Below are positions 11,964-23,154 of a stretch of DNA of 64,000 bases, one piece after another. Every line of letters begins with the position of its first letter. Position 1 is the stretch's first letter. Source of the stretch: Ophiura sarsii (lineage: Eukaryota > Echinodermata > Ophiuroidea > Amphilepidida > Ophiuridae); NCBI GenBank assembly GCA_035610835.1, contig CM069446.1, positions 821,001 to 885,000 on the forward strand, written 5' to 3'. The translations under genes and the position numbers were made by a program. The notes below the pieces were generated by a model. It searched no databases. It was not told where the DNA came from and saw nothing but the letters and a program-made list of their open reading frames with translations.

Positions 11964-12010
11964 TAGATGGTAAGTAAGCCTAAATGGTGAGAATATTAAT
12001 GTAAGATATA

Positions 12011-12405
12011 CCGTAAAATATCAGCATATGGCACATTATTATCTCTGATATACAGGACGCCATCTCGCGATCAAAACTTCTTTTAAAAGTTTATTCTTAA
12101 AGGCACTTCCGAATCTCAAATGTTTGCCCCGGGCAAAAGTCACATGAATCGCTACATACCCGAGATCCGCCTATACATCAAATAAACCCCGATGCAATGT
12201 TGATGCATGTAGCTCGCATTACCGAAAGATTGGCTACAAACAGCAAAATGTACGAACAAAATTCATGTCTAGAAATGTTTCGAAAAGTCATTCTATTCAT
12301 TTGAATAAAACCACAGTTATAATCTGAAACAACATTAAATCATTTATTGGGCGAGAACCCTATGTTAAATACATACAAAAATAGAAATATAAAGCATTTT
12401 TACCG
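12011..12405 (+). repeat. Left terminal inverted repeat of the tRNA-bearing element
   Basis: Pairs with 14,340-14,713. The outer about 165 bp match closely (for example GCTACATACCCGAGATCCGC at 12,151 against its complement at about 14,553). The inner part matches with gaps (GTCATTCTATTCATTT, then GCGAGAACC). Confidence 0.85.
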
Positions 12406-12414
12406 TTACTCAGT

Positions 12415-12486
12415 GCTCCGTAAACGCAATCGGTAGAGCATCAGATTTATAATCTGAAGACCGTGGGTTCGAATCCCACAGAGAAT
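12415..12486 (+). tRNA. tRNA-Ile(UAU)-like gene inside left TIR
   Basis: The anticodon stem TCAGA/TCTGA is perfect and the loop TTTATAA gives anticodon TAT. The T-arm GTGGG-TTCGAAT-CCCAC is perfect with a consensus B box GGTTCGAATCC. The D-loop CAATCGGTA is normal, but the D-stem pairs only 2 of 4 (ACGC against GAGC) and the acceptor 4 of 7. A run of T follows immediately at the 3' end, as for RNA polymerase III termination. It may be a decaying tRNA or a tRNA-like gene kept only for its promoter. It points inward from the left end of the element and lies about 400 bp from it. Confidence 0.6.
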
Positions 12487-13275
12487 TTTTTGTTTTTCCC
12501 GTTACTATTACATTTAGTAAATGTAGAGATTATTTTAATATCGTTCAATCATAATATTATTTTGATCCCAGATACTTTTCATTTTATTTAATAGAATGAT
12601 TTTCTTACAGATTCAATGAGGTTTTAATTTGAATGTACTAATGTACTATCACTTCATGGGTGTATAGGTTTAATACATGCTTAGCGTTGCGTTTATTGAA
12701 TTATTGCAATACCCCGCCCATTGTTACCCCATGATTATTCACGCAATAATCTATCAGGCCAATTGTTATTGAAAGAAGTCAGTCGTCGTTGAATCGATTC
12801 TTATTTCCCATCTGATCTGTTTGAACAGTCAGAAGTCAAGGCATGAAAATACCGTCTATTTTGTTCGCCCCGGCCCGCCAGAAAAGCGAGATTTCAAGAA
12901 AACAAATAGAAATTGGGTCATTTACAACTCGCGATTGTGACGAATTGCATCAATTGTGATCATCTTAGGCTCATTTTGAAGGGGAAGTCCTATTTATTTA
13001 GGACATTATTTCCGATTTAACAATGTTACTTTTTTGGAGTCGATAAAGATGCATTTTCAATGCAATCGTAAACATCGTAATTTTGATGATTTTTAGACGT
13101 CGTAGCAAAAACTTTGTGCACAAGAAATGTTCCTAACGTATTACACTTAATCAAAAATATGTTTATTTGTAATACATTTTTGGACAGGGGTCAGGGCCAC
13201 GACTTTTAATAATCTACAGTAAAAATATACGCCATTTTCCAACACACAGAGACTAAACCGTTTTTCTAACAAAAG

Positions 13276-13356
13276 GTATTCATCAGGATTCGAACCGAGG
13301 AGGGGAGAATCCATTAGATTACTAGTCCATAGTCTTAACTGCTCGGCCATAACTAC
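13276..13356 (-). tRNA. tRNA-Ser-type gene with AGT anticodon
   Basis: On the minus strand the sequence begins GTAGTTATGGCCGAGCAGTT, the standard start and A box of a serine (class II) tRNA. A long variable arm and a consensus B box GGTTCGAATCC follow. The anticodon loop CTAGTAA places AGT at positions 34-36, which would read threonine codons, while serine AGA tRNAs have CTAGAAA there. The acceptor pairs 6 of 7, but the T-stem (CTCGG against CCTGA) is poor. TTTT follows downstream. The tRNA identity is good; function as a charged tRNA is doubtful. Confidence 0.6.
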
Positions 13357-14203
13357 TCATTGACGTGATGAACTAGTGGTAAACTATTAAGTATTCGACG
13401 ACATTTTAGCCAAATTGAACCCAGTTTCTAAATTGTATCATTTAAATGTGAAAACGGTGTCGCTGCAAGCTAGGCTTGGATTCAATGTAAAGAGCAACAC
13501 ATCGATGATAATAAAAGGTTATTAATTTAAAGCTTTTAATGAGACAGGGGTTAGGGCCACGGAAAATAGACCTTATTTTGTTTAGTAACGACAAAAACAT
13601 GACTTAAACATATCAACATAATGGATTAATATTTTATTGCTCCCCTTAGTAAAAATCCCCCTAGTCACATGGCGTTGAACCACATTTAAATGCCTTGATG
13701 TTGGCATTGTATAAGGCTGACATTTTGGCATTATGAATTGCACAAGATCGACATCCTCTTTTCAAGGGAAAACAAAATTGCGTCGTATACAATAGACTCA
13801 CTCAACGTTGGCATCTGACTGGGTCTATTCAACGAAGCTACAAACATGACAAACAGATAATATGTTGGTACATGTACATGCACATGACCGTACAATCATG
13901 TAGGCCTAAACATGGGAAATCAGAATATCGATTCAATGACGAAAACGATTGACTCTTTTCATAATGGCACAATTGGCCTTTTCCAGATTATTTGGGTGAC
14001 AATGGCTATAGGGTCTCAATAATTCAATTTACGCAACGCTGACCATGAACAAGTAAAAGTTGAACTGCATTCAAATTATTGAATTTAGACAATCATTCAA
14101 ATTAAAAGTATCTTGTCCGTGGATTCACAAATATTATGGGCAACGATAAACAAACCCAACATAAAATTACTAAATTTAATATGATACTAACGAAGACTAA
14201 AAA

Positions 14204-14277
14204 GCATTCTGGGTGGGATTCGAACCACCGGCCTTTCGATCATTAACCCAATGCTCTACCGATTGAGCCAACAACGC
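14204..14277 (-). tRNA. tRNA-Ile(AAU)-like gene inside right TIR
   Basis: This is the best cloverleaf of the three. The acceptor GCGTTGT pairs 6 of 7 with AGAATGC, one pair being G-U. The D-stem GCTC/GAGC is perfect. The anticodon stem TTGGG/TCGAA has one mismatch, and the loop TTAATGA gives anticodon AAT (isoleucine). The T-stem GGTGG/CCACC is perfect if the T-loop has one extra base. The A box TGGCTCAATCGG and B box GGTTCGAATCC are near consensus, and TTTTT follows directly. It mirrors the left tRNA in position and direction but has a different anticodon. Confidence 0.72.
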
Positions 14278-14339
14278 ACTGTACTGTTGTTACAACATAA
14301 ATAGATTCAAATATCGTTTGTGAACACGATTACTATCCC

Positions 14340-14713
14340 ATAAATTGGAAGTTTATAATGCTTTTAAAATTTATAGTTTTGTATGTTTTTAACAAACGGT
14401 TCTCGCTTAAAAATTGAATTGATGCTGCTTCAGATTGTAACTCTGGTTTAATTGAAATGAATAGAATGACTGTTTCTAGACACGGATTTCGTTCACATTT
14501 GATGTTTGTAGCCACTCTTCAGTATTGCATCATGGGTTTTATGATACCTATACGCGGATCTCGGGTATGTAGCGAGTCATGTGACTTTTGCGCGGGGCAA
14601 ACATTTGAGATTCGGAAGTGACTTTAAGAATAAACTTTTAAAAGACGTTTTGATCGCGAGATGGCGCCCTGTATATCAGAGATAATAACGTGCCATATGC
14701 TGATATTTTACGG
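14340..14713 (-). repeat. Right terminal inverted repeat of the tRNA-bearing element
   Basis: Complement of 12,011-12,405. The outer about 165 bp (14,548-14,713) are closely matched; the inner part is gapped. It ends in ATTTTACGG and is flanked by TATA. Confidence 0.85.
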
Positions 14714-14822
14714 TATATGAAATAGGCCTAATTATTGTATTTACTCATAACTATATTTTTACTCATTTCATGAACTCACTCCCGCGGCTATACTTATTAA
14801 AACCAAATTATCTCCTGTCATT

Positions 14823-15009
14823 ATAGTCTATTTGGACGTCACGAGACAGTGACGTAACTGCGTATTTTGATTATTGAAGCACATAACGCTCGCGCCTAAT
14901 CGAGGCGCTGGTGTAACACACGAGCGTTGAAAGACAAGATACTTACCTGTGCATAAAAGCTGCGCCTGAGCAGTTACGTCACTGTCCAGAGGAAGCCAAA
15001 TACATTATA
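14823..15009. mobile_element. Second copy of the 11.8-kb MITE
   Basis: Related along its length to 11,777-11,963: GAGACAGTGACGTAACTGCG at the left, CAGTTACGTCACTGTC at the right, and the shared internal CACGAGCGTTGAAAG and AAAAGCTGCGCCTG. It is more diverged and its outer TIR bases are damaged on the right. It has the same orientation as the first copy, so the two sit as direct repeats about 50 and 110 bp outside the tRNA-bearing element. Confidence 0.82.
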
Positions 15010-16379
15010 GCGCCCTTTTGGGGTTTATACCAAAGCATTTCATTATCACCCTGCCTCAATCCCATGGTCTATTCTCATAAGAACCATGTTGCTTTATTAA
15101 CCCCTAAACCCGAACTTATGTATACATCATCGCTTCATTAACCACTAAGCCTACTCCTAGGCTTACTTCATGGGACCCTTTCGTGGCTTATACCACATTA
15201 ATTCATACCCACTATACCTCAAAACCACATTGCTTTATTAACCTTATCCCATGGCCTATACCTCAAATCAAACCATCTGACCATGGGACTTCTACACGGG
15301 ATCGAATTTACTAACTAGCCAGAGTCTGTTTGGGAACCCTGTAATTCATTTTGCCCGTCTATGTGCGTGCGTATATTGCCACATCAGCTCGCCCATTCGC
15401 AAACACGCACGCTATGCGTTACCACAGTTTTACGCGGTATTACGCGCAACGCACAACGCATAAAAAAGGTTGTTGAAGTGATTCGACTTTGATCCATGGA
15501 TTCAGGATTAATATGATGAGACATCATTTGCGTTGACTTTTTCAATGATGAAATAAGCTTACAAAAAAAGGTTCAAAAACTTATTCGTACGGTAGATCTG
15601 AGACGAAATATTCGTCCAGGGTATGAAGTCATATTTCATATAATATTATATCCGATCGGCAAAATTGATGTTCCCTGCTTCTGAATTCTTTACAGGATCG
15701 GGAATGAAGAAACTTCTGCTGTTTGTTTATTTATTTTTAGTAATTGTTTGCAAATCAAAAACTATGTTAATTTGTGGCTCCGAACATGGATAATAGTTGC
15801 AGAACTGTGATTGGTCTATCTCATAATCGTTCTTTATAAAAGCTTCTCCGCTATTGGTCAATCCGGAGAAAAAACAATGACGTAGTGGGGAACCCCCTAG
15901 ATTGCTTCGTTATTCAATGGGGTGGTGTGTATTTACTTCAGGAGGAAATTACACAAAAATACGAACTCCAAAGTCAAAATATAAACCTTTAGAATAACTT
16001 AATATTTACAATTTGGATGCTAATCAACATTAAGTGACAGATATGAATAAGATTGGTGACTTTGTACCGGGCGTGCCACCCCCTCGGGGCAATCCCTTGG
16101 TACCAAAACACAGTCAGCGATTTCAAACAAGAACCTTACAATAGTCCGTACGCAGTCACCAACCTTAAATTAATCACCTTCTGTATTATATGTAACATTG
16201 TATGACACTACCATGCATCTTGTTTCTGAGGAGTGAAGGTCTTTTCTCAGGTCTCCACGACACAGTACTGTAGAACATTATGTAAAATAATATCTTTAAT
16301 TTGTTTAATATAGCTCCCTTATGGTTGAGCACTCTTCCGTTGGATGGTTTTACCTTCGTCATGATTATATGCATACATA
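15010..16379. other. Intergenic DNA, mostly P1 tail, no gene seen
   Basis: The stretch 15,010-15,290 is a simple-looking run rich in CATTAACC and CATGG-type words and is shared with 35,560-35,870. The stretch 15,367-15,465 (ACACGCACGCTATGCGTTAC, then TTTTACGCGGTATTACGCGC) is shared with 25,640-25,705 and partly with 35,868-35,910. A short hairpin TCTCCG-CTATTGGTCAATC-CGGAGA lies at about 15,845. No coding signal. Confidence 0.5.
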
Positions 16380-19300
16380 GGTGTTAATGGTTAGATGTTC
16401 AATAAGTTTTTAGTTTATTTTCACCACAGATAGCTTAATTTAAGGACGATCTTCACTCTTTTGTAACTCTAATGTGATAACCCGCCAGTACACTGACAGT
16501 GCTCGTTGTTAAATAACTATATCATAACATAACAAATCAGTTTCATCCCAAACTATGACTTATTTTTCTCCTACGTCTTAGCATAGAGACACTGACAATT
16601 CGTCTATCACCCGCATCTGCAGTCTAGCAATTACTAGGTTACATCATAGGAGAAATGGTATTCATTAGTTGAAAGTATTTTTTGTATCGTATTTACCTTA
16701 GCAAGAACGAACACATATCTAACATAATGAGAATAACACAAATTCCCAATTGAAACGTACTGCACGTTTCAATTTGTTTGCGTTTTTGTTCTCGTTTTCG
16801 TGTTTGTTTTCATTCCCAAATATCAAATTGTTCGTACTCTTGTAAAGAGATGTCATCAGACTTACCAAATTATTAATAATATCCATCGAGACGAATACTT
16901 GCCTGGATAATGTTAATGGAAACAAGAGTGGAATTTTATTTGAAATCATCTTATTACGCTACAGTGATATATAAATGATATAAATACAATAATTCAATTG
17001 TTTCTTACCAACACTTATTCTATAAAGCTACTTCAATTTCATCTTCAACCTTTTAAGAAGCCTCCATATATTTAGTTTTATTTACCTTTTAGTTTGATGA
17101 CTCATCTGAGTTTTCCCCAAGAGTTATTTTATTGAAGTACGGAGAACCAATATACCACAGACAAATTGTGTAGATCCATAACAATTGCCTCGACCGTTAC
17201 AGATCTTTTAAAGTCTTTGATATTTAATTATTACTGTCTTCATCCGTTTCAATGTGCTCATCTGGTTCATCTTCCTGAAATAGTGCGTCGAAATTTGTCC
17301 GATGTTTTAATGACAACTCTTTTAACGGCAGTGGACATGTCTATTGCCTTTTATATCTTTTCCTCGATGTGTAATGAAAAATGTATGACAATACCTGTTT
17401 TCTGTTTTCTACAATCACTACTATCATGACAAGCACTACGGGCTACACTATTTACGACATGTCAAAGCCTGAACCACATTTACGCCTTCAACACTCAATA
17501 CCCGTATGTCGAGAGCTAACAACATTATTGATGTACACATACGCGGGGACTTCAGCAAATACATTACTAATCGAATTTCACGAACGCTTGTTGGTTCAAC
17601 ACCAACTCTGTGCTATGTTATGTACTGCATATGCATGCTTTGTGGCTACTGATATTGGGATACTACTTTCTTTTCTTATGTCCTGCCAGGCTAATAACAA
17701 ATTGCTCATAATTTACTGGGAGTGGCTCCTTTTATAATATTTTTTCATAGAGCCAAAAAAATCGATTTGATGATATATGCTCACATAAGTTCACTTGTAT
17801 GAAATGGTTAAAACAAAAGTTTTTAATCCTTAACGTTATCATTTTTGATGTTTTATTCTAACCAAAATCAGTTCAGTTCTAATATAATCTACTATTTTCC
17901 AAGTGGCTAAAACAGGCAATAGTCTACAATAGTACAATTCTCTTTTTTGCATCAAATTGTGAAGAACATTTTAATGCACATCTGTTCAATTTTCTACCCA
18001 CTTCGATTGGGACATCCGAAACCTTTCATGCTAAGTACCCGAATGGGAGTGAAATGCAAATACTATAAACATTCACAAACCTTTTAGAAAACACGTTACA
18101 CCGACAGCAAAGGATCGTGTTAACATTTTAAATAATTCATCCAGCCATCGTCTATGATAACTTGAAATGGCCTGTTATGTATGATTGAAACCCTCTTTGC
18201 AACCAAGGCAGCATTACAAATTTGATCCACTGTTAACTCACGAAAACTAAAGAAACATCTCACATGTAATAATATACAGATGAAGTGTATGAAAAATAAC
18301 ATTAACGAAATTGTAATAACGGAATAAAGAACATGAGTTAGGTGTCATTAAGGGCTCTTGCCCAAACACAAGTAGAGAAAAGCTCGAGGAAAGAGCGAGG
18401 AAATCACAGAAGGTACAAATTTAGGGAACTTTGAAACATAAAGAAAATCATAAGAAAAAAGAAGAAAAATATCTTCTGAATAATATTCTAAAAAGGCTAC
18501 ATTAAAAGAACTGGTAACTCATATTACACCCACTTTACGGAGTCTTCACTGGTTACCTGTTCACGAACGGATCAGATATAAAACTTTACTTCTGACATGG
18601 AAAGGTTTAGACAATATGGCAAGATTCTACTTTCAAGAATAGATCAAATCAATGGTCTGTAAATCTTCACATTTACAACATTGTGTGCTTATAATGTCAT
18701 GATTGATATCAAACAAATGTTCAAAAGTCTCAGCTTTATCTATAAATCACTTTTTGTGATGTGGTACTATCGGGCTTATCTAAATGATAATGGGTTCTGA
18801 AAGAGTGCCCTATTTACCAAAACAATCTCATAAATCTGATGTTTTATGTTTTGAATGCCTAACTGTAACAATTAGTCAATAAAAATGGACTTGTCATTCA
18901 ACTGTTTTTCCGTATCAAATCTTATCATATGATTTAGTTACTATGTGCAGGCAGACCATATACCAGCTAGAGGTAGATTTCCGATTCTTCTGATCAAAAG
19001 CTCCTTATTATATAATGCCAAATATTATAATATGATTTACTTACTTTGTGCAGACATCCTATATCCCAGCTAGGAGTTTATTTTGATCCTTCTGAGGCCT
19101 TCTTAATCGGACTCTAAACTAGGATTGAGTCCGTATCATAGTTGATAGTTTTTATCTTGTCGATACAAAATGTGTGATAACATTTCCGATAAGTCAACAG
19201 AATATCTTGATGCAAGTAGAAACCGAGTCTTAGATAAAAATCATCTTCCAGTACGTATAATAGATAAAGTTATATCCTGGACTGATGCTTTTATACTGTG

Positions 19301-20545
19301 GCGATGGGCTGCTAGACACCGCTAGAGGGCCAGCTATATTAGAAGCGATTATCCAATGCCAAAATAGGGGAGAGAGAGGCAGAGAGAGATAGAGAGGTGG
19401 TATTGTTTTCCCGTCAAGCTCAACTCAACAGTGGTTCGCTCAATCGACAGGAGTAGCATCGCAATTCAAATCACGTAATGCTATTACTACATGGATTCAG
19501 GCTGCTCTCCCGTCTACGCGATCTCCTCATGTGTCCAATATGTATAGCTCATACCGGGGATTACCCACAAGGCATGGCTATGTTTGCAGGAATATAACGC
19601 TAGAAAGTGATATAGGTGACAGACTGATAAAATCGTTTGACCGACATCGCTGAGGTGATGCAGAGAATAGTATGCTTGCATGGAAGATAAGTTGCCTAAC
19701 GGGGTGTGGTGGTGTCAGGTTATATTTGATGCGAGTCTGCTTGGTTTGAAGTGCGTTCAATTCAGCCTGAACAATTTTTCAGCAGGCACAGGATAGTATT
19801 AGAAGGAAGTGTGCCAATAATCCACATTTCATGTCAGAATGTAGGTCTAAATTCCTATATATGAAGAGTTTATTTGCAAAAGGTGCTAAGTCCACAAAAG
19901 GTTCTATGGACATTTTGGATTGGTTGATTTGGTTAATATTGCATATGGCTTAAAGGAGAACAGTGCTGTTCATTAAACCAAGCATTATATGGTAGGAAAA
20001 TAATTATCTTATGTATAAATATTGACCAGTTTAATCGAGCACAGAACTATAATAGTCAACAAAACGAATATAAGCTGCACACCCCAACCTGTGATTATTT
20101 GAAATTCGCGCCGGTAATATGTGTCGGAAGTAAAACTGGGATAGCCATACCCTACATTGTGACGCCATCGTTACTAAAACCGCCTCATCAGCAACAGGTC
20201 GCTACACATAATCACGCAGGAATTCAATGCATAAATCGAAAATATCAATACATGAAACAGAGATGTGGAAATCTCGTAATTGTTTCGTCATAGCTTCGAT
20301 CAATATGCCGATGTCCATACAGGTGATTTTTTCTTTCTAAAGCAGATTTTGTCTTAACACTTAAACCTAGGGATGTGGTCTGTATAATAATAATGCTACA
20401 TATCTGAACGCTAAAGTTCCATGGCAAGGATTACCTTTAAGGTATGCCCATAAGAAATTAAAATAACGAGTTTGTTTGAAATCCTGAACCTTTGTTATTT
20501 TGTTATAGTCTCTTTTGTTTCCAAAATACTATGAACTTTGCACGT
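16380..20545 (+). repeat. Copy Q1 of the duplicated unit (right half)
   Basis: Collinear with Q2 (27,008-33,975) and Q3 (36,755-42,300) from GGTTAGATGTTCAATA at 16,390 to ATACTATGAACTTTGCACG at about 20,527. Q1 is the copy with fewest insertions and serves as the reference 'empty' allele for elements in Q2 and Q3. Small open frames (for example around 17,166-17,737 and 19,578-19,760) are not kept in all copies, and I see no protein family in them. The segment 19,565-19,860 is especially well conserved among copies. Confidence 0.8.
18525..18625 (+). pseudogene. Short remnant of an L2-type LINE 3' end
   Basis: The plus strand translates as TLRSLHWLPVHERIRYK followed by TLLLTWKGLDNMA, the conserved C-terminal region of CR1/L2-type reverse transcriptase proteins. 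It then stops abruptly at AATATGGCA and joins AGATTCTACTTTCAAG. In Q3 the same LINE continues for about 1.7 kb before that junction sequence reappears at 41,128. The fragment here is therefore the product of a deletion in Q1. Confidence 0.8.
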
Positions 20546-21991
20546 TTTGCCACTAAATCTCATTTCCTTTTTTACGCCTTTTGGAATATTTTCGAAAATG
20601 TGACCTAAAATGGCAATTTTCCGTAAATGTTGGGATTTTCAGAAAGATTGACCGTCATTTGAATTTTCGCTTACGTAAGACTAAATGTACAACAATTACT
20701 GTAATTTGGTATTTCAAATGAAAGGTCAAAGTGTAATAAACCTTTAAAGAAAATCTGATTTTATTTTATTTCTCGTTTTTGGGCCATTTTAATACACAAA
20801 TTTTCCGGAAATTGCCGACAATATCCGAAAACTTCAAATTGCAATATCTCCACAACGGAATGAGATACGAACTTGAAATAAAAAGGTTAAGTTGTATTTA
20901 CAAGTGCAACACGTTTCTGCAAAAATCTCTCAATTATGATATCTGATGAACTTTTGCATAATAAGCTCTTCATATATTAGATGGTCTTGTCTCCCAACTA
21001 ATTTTTACTGCATATTATTATGATTACCTGTTATTTAATTGATTTCTAAGCGCTTTTAGCCTCCGGGAAATGGCACATCACAAATACCTGTTTTTTATAT
21101 TAGTATGTTTCTATGTATATGTTTATGTAGGATGTAGGGGGGTGTACTTGCACACCCGCCAATCCGAGGACATTTTTCTATACCAGCCGGAAATGTGAGG
21201 GTGTAGGGGTGTATGTAATTATGTTAATAAGTCACTGAATGGTGTTACATATATCTATCAAAACGTTCCAGATAAACACTTAACACTTACCACGCGGCAG
21301 GCAGCTGCAGACGACATTCCAAAATTTCACAAAATGTTTAAAAAATGTCAACATTATTGAATTTCTTTACCATATTTGGAAACACCATGAGAAATGCATT
21401 GAAACAAGTACAACCATGCCTAGTATTGGTTCAGTAATCCTTGAGATAGACTTTGAAAATTGGGAAAGGTTTCTGAAAAATCAGTAAAACTAATAGCCGC
21501 GTGGAGAGTGTTAAGATCATCCTAGGATCTTCTTCGTATTGAGTATCCTATGACAAGAGTCAAAACTGATGACAGGAGTTTTACTGTTTGTGCATCTAGA
21601 TTATGGAATGAATATAGATGAAGAAAATCCAACAGCTTTCTATGCGGGGATCAAATGATACCTTAACCGCTAGGACACGACGGCTCTACAGAAAGAACGG
21701 GTCATAATCCAGTGTATCTAGGCGAGATATCTTGTTTCAATGACTATCCAAATAATGGTGGTTCATAACATCTGCATATATGCGGCTATTATGATAATTT
21801 ATTATTCTTATGGTCTTTAGTATCTTTGTAAGCGTTCTGAGTCTCTGGGGAATGGTGCATACTTATAACCCGCAAATCCGAGGACAAAAGTATAGAAGTT
21901 ACAGTAAATCCGAGGACAAAAAAAATGTGAGGACCTTTTTTGAAGTCCTCTCTTTTTTCCTGCATAAAAACGTATAGAAGTTGGGTCCTTA

Positions 21992-22016
21992 CCCCCCCCC
22001 CCCCCCCCCCCCCCCC
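21992..22016. repeat. Poly-C run (25)
   Basis: An uninterrupted C-run inside a patch with repeated AATCCGAGGAC words. The run length may be unreliable in an assembly. Confidence 0.85.
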
Positions 22017-23154
22017 TAAGGGTGTATGGCCATGTCCTCTATTAGGCGTCAATACACATATCATACATATGTCCCTACATGTATGGTAAAAAAAAAAATG
22101 TCCTCAGATTGACTGTAACTTCTATACTTTTTTACACACGTTTTAATACGGGTCCTCACATGGGTTGGTACTCGACTATAGATGTATGTATGTATGTGTA
22201 TGCATGTATATATTATAACCATATTCTAACCAGGGGTAATGTTAGTGTACCTTGAAAACGTTCAAACAAACTTGTTTATTATTGGGGTAGCTTTTGTATT
22301 CAACAATTTTTTAACAACTTTTAAAATCAAACAAAAACGATAAATTGTGAAATATTAAAATGTGGATATGAATTCATTGCACGTTCGAAAGATTTTATAC
22401 AGTTTCAAACACATTTATGTAGACTTACACACAGTTTTTGTTGTTGTTGGTGTACGACATAAGATGTTAAGAATGTAAGAGGGTTTTGATAAAAATGTTT
22501 GCGGCTTATATTGAGATTGTCATTGAGGTCGTTGCAGGTAACGGTTAGCCTACATTGACTAAAGACCCCATCCGTGTGACAGATTTGTAAATTGATTTAC
22601 AAAATGCGCATGCAAATACGACTATGAAATATTTGATAAGTGAATTTAAAAAACATATTCTGGAACCAAATTATATAAATTTAACTACATAATGCATAAA
22701 ATGTTGTTAAAATTACAAATAACAGTATAAGATGTTCAGGAAAAGTGTATTTTAGGTACCAGCCATGAATCAAGTCTTTGAATTGACAGAATAAACAACA
22801 TCACATCTAAAAATATATTATTAAAGGTAAATAGGTTGTGTGACTTAATGATATGTAATACATTTCATATACATTTCACATACTGTATGTATATCAATGT
22901 ATTTTTAACATCTTTCACATTAATATGCCATGACAATCTGCATATTTACATTCGACACGAAGAAGTAATCGAACATTAGTTTACTTATCATGAAATATAT
23001 ATTTTTGCATACAATGTCACTGTATATGAAAGCATTTCAAACATTTTTCACAATATCACATGAATGTCTTTACATTTTGAAATATGACGTTGTACTCAAA
23101 CATTAGTTCACATCCTTCATACATGGAATACACATGTTCATTATTCATACACTC

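Larger units (their letters stand above)
6900..11990 (+). repeat. Copy P1 of the duplicated unit (left half)
   Basis: The stretch 6935-7140 (CGCACACCGTACATAGCAAT, then the CTCTCTGTCGTCGGC run) matches 43,450-43,675. The stretch 8580-8730 (TAATTTCACTTCTCCGCGTG, then GGATGGAATAC) matches 23,950-24,090 and 45,700-45,790. The stretch 10,715-10,990 (AACAAACCCTTCTGAGGCAA) matches 24,617-24,880 and 34,410-34,450. The stretch 11,630-11,990 matches 35,270-35,450. The copy is interrupted by a foldback element, an ACCCAAC-palindrome element, another foldback and a MITE. No gene is supported; open frames here are short and broken in the other copies. Confidence 0.7.
12011..14713. mobile_element. 2.7-kb long-TIR element carrying three tRNA-like genes
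   Basis: The left end CCGTAAAATATCAGCATATG at 12,011 is matched by the complement ending at 14,713. Strong inverted similarity runs about 165 bp inward and weaker, gapped similarity continues to about 12,405 and 14,340. Flanks are TATA on both sides. P3 near 35,440-35,460 has the surrounding sequence without the element. The interior holds no transposase or other recognisable protein. It does hold three tRNA-shaped sequences, one just inside each TIR pointing inward and one in the middle on the minus strand, each with a B box and a T-run. A non-autonomous DNA transposon that acquired tRNA genes is the simplest reading. The superfamily is not identified. Confidence 0.82.

Noticed and set aside
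16719..16949. Minus-strand 76-codon frame shared with 28,918-29,127
   Set aside because: Kept only in the two youngest copies, lost in Q3, no domain or plausible splice context.
17166..17737. Overlapping plus-strand frames in Q1
   Set aside because: Frameshifted in Q2 and Q3; no protein family recognised.
19578..19760. Minus-strand 60-codon frame identical in Q1 and Q2
   Set aside because: Identity reflects the recent duplication; the frame is broken in Q3 and has no recognisable domain.
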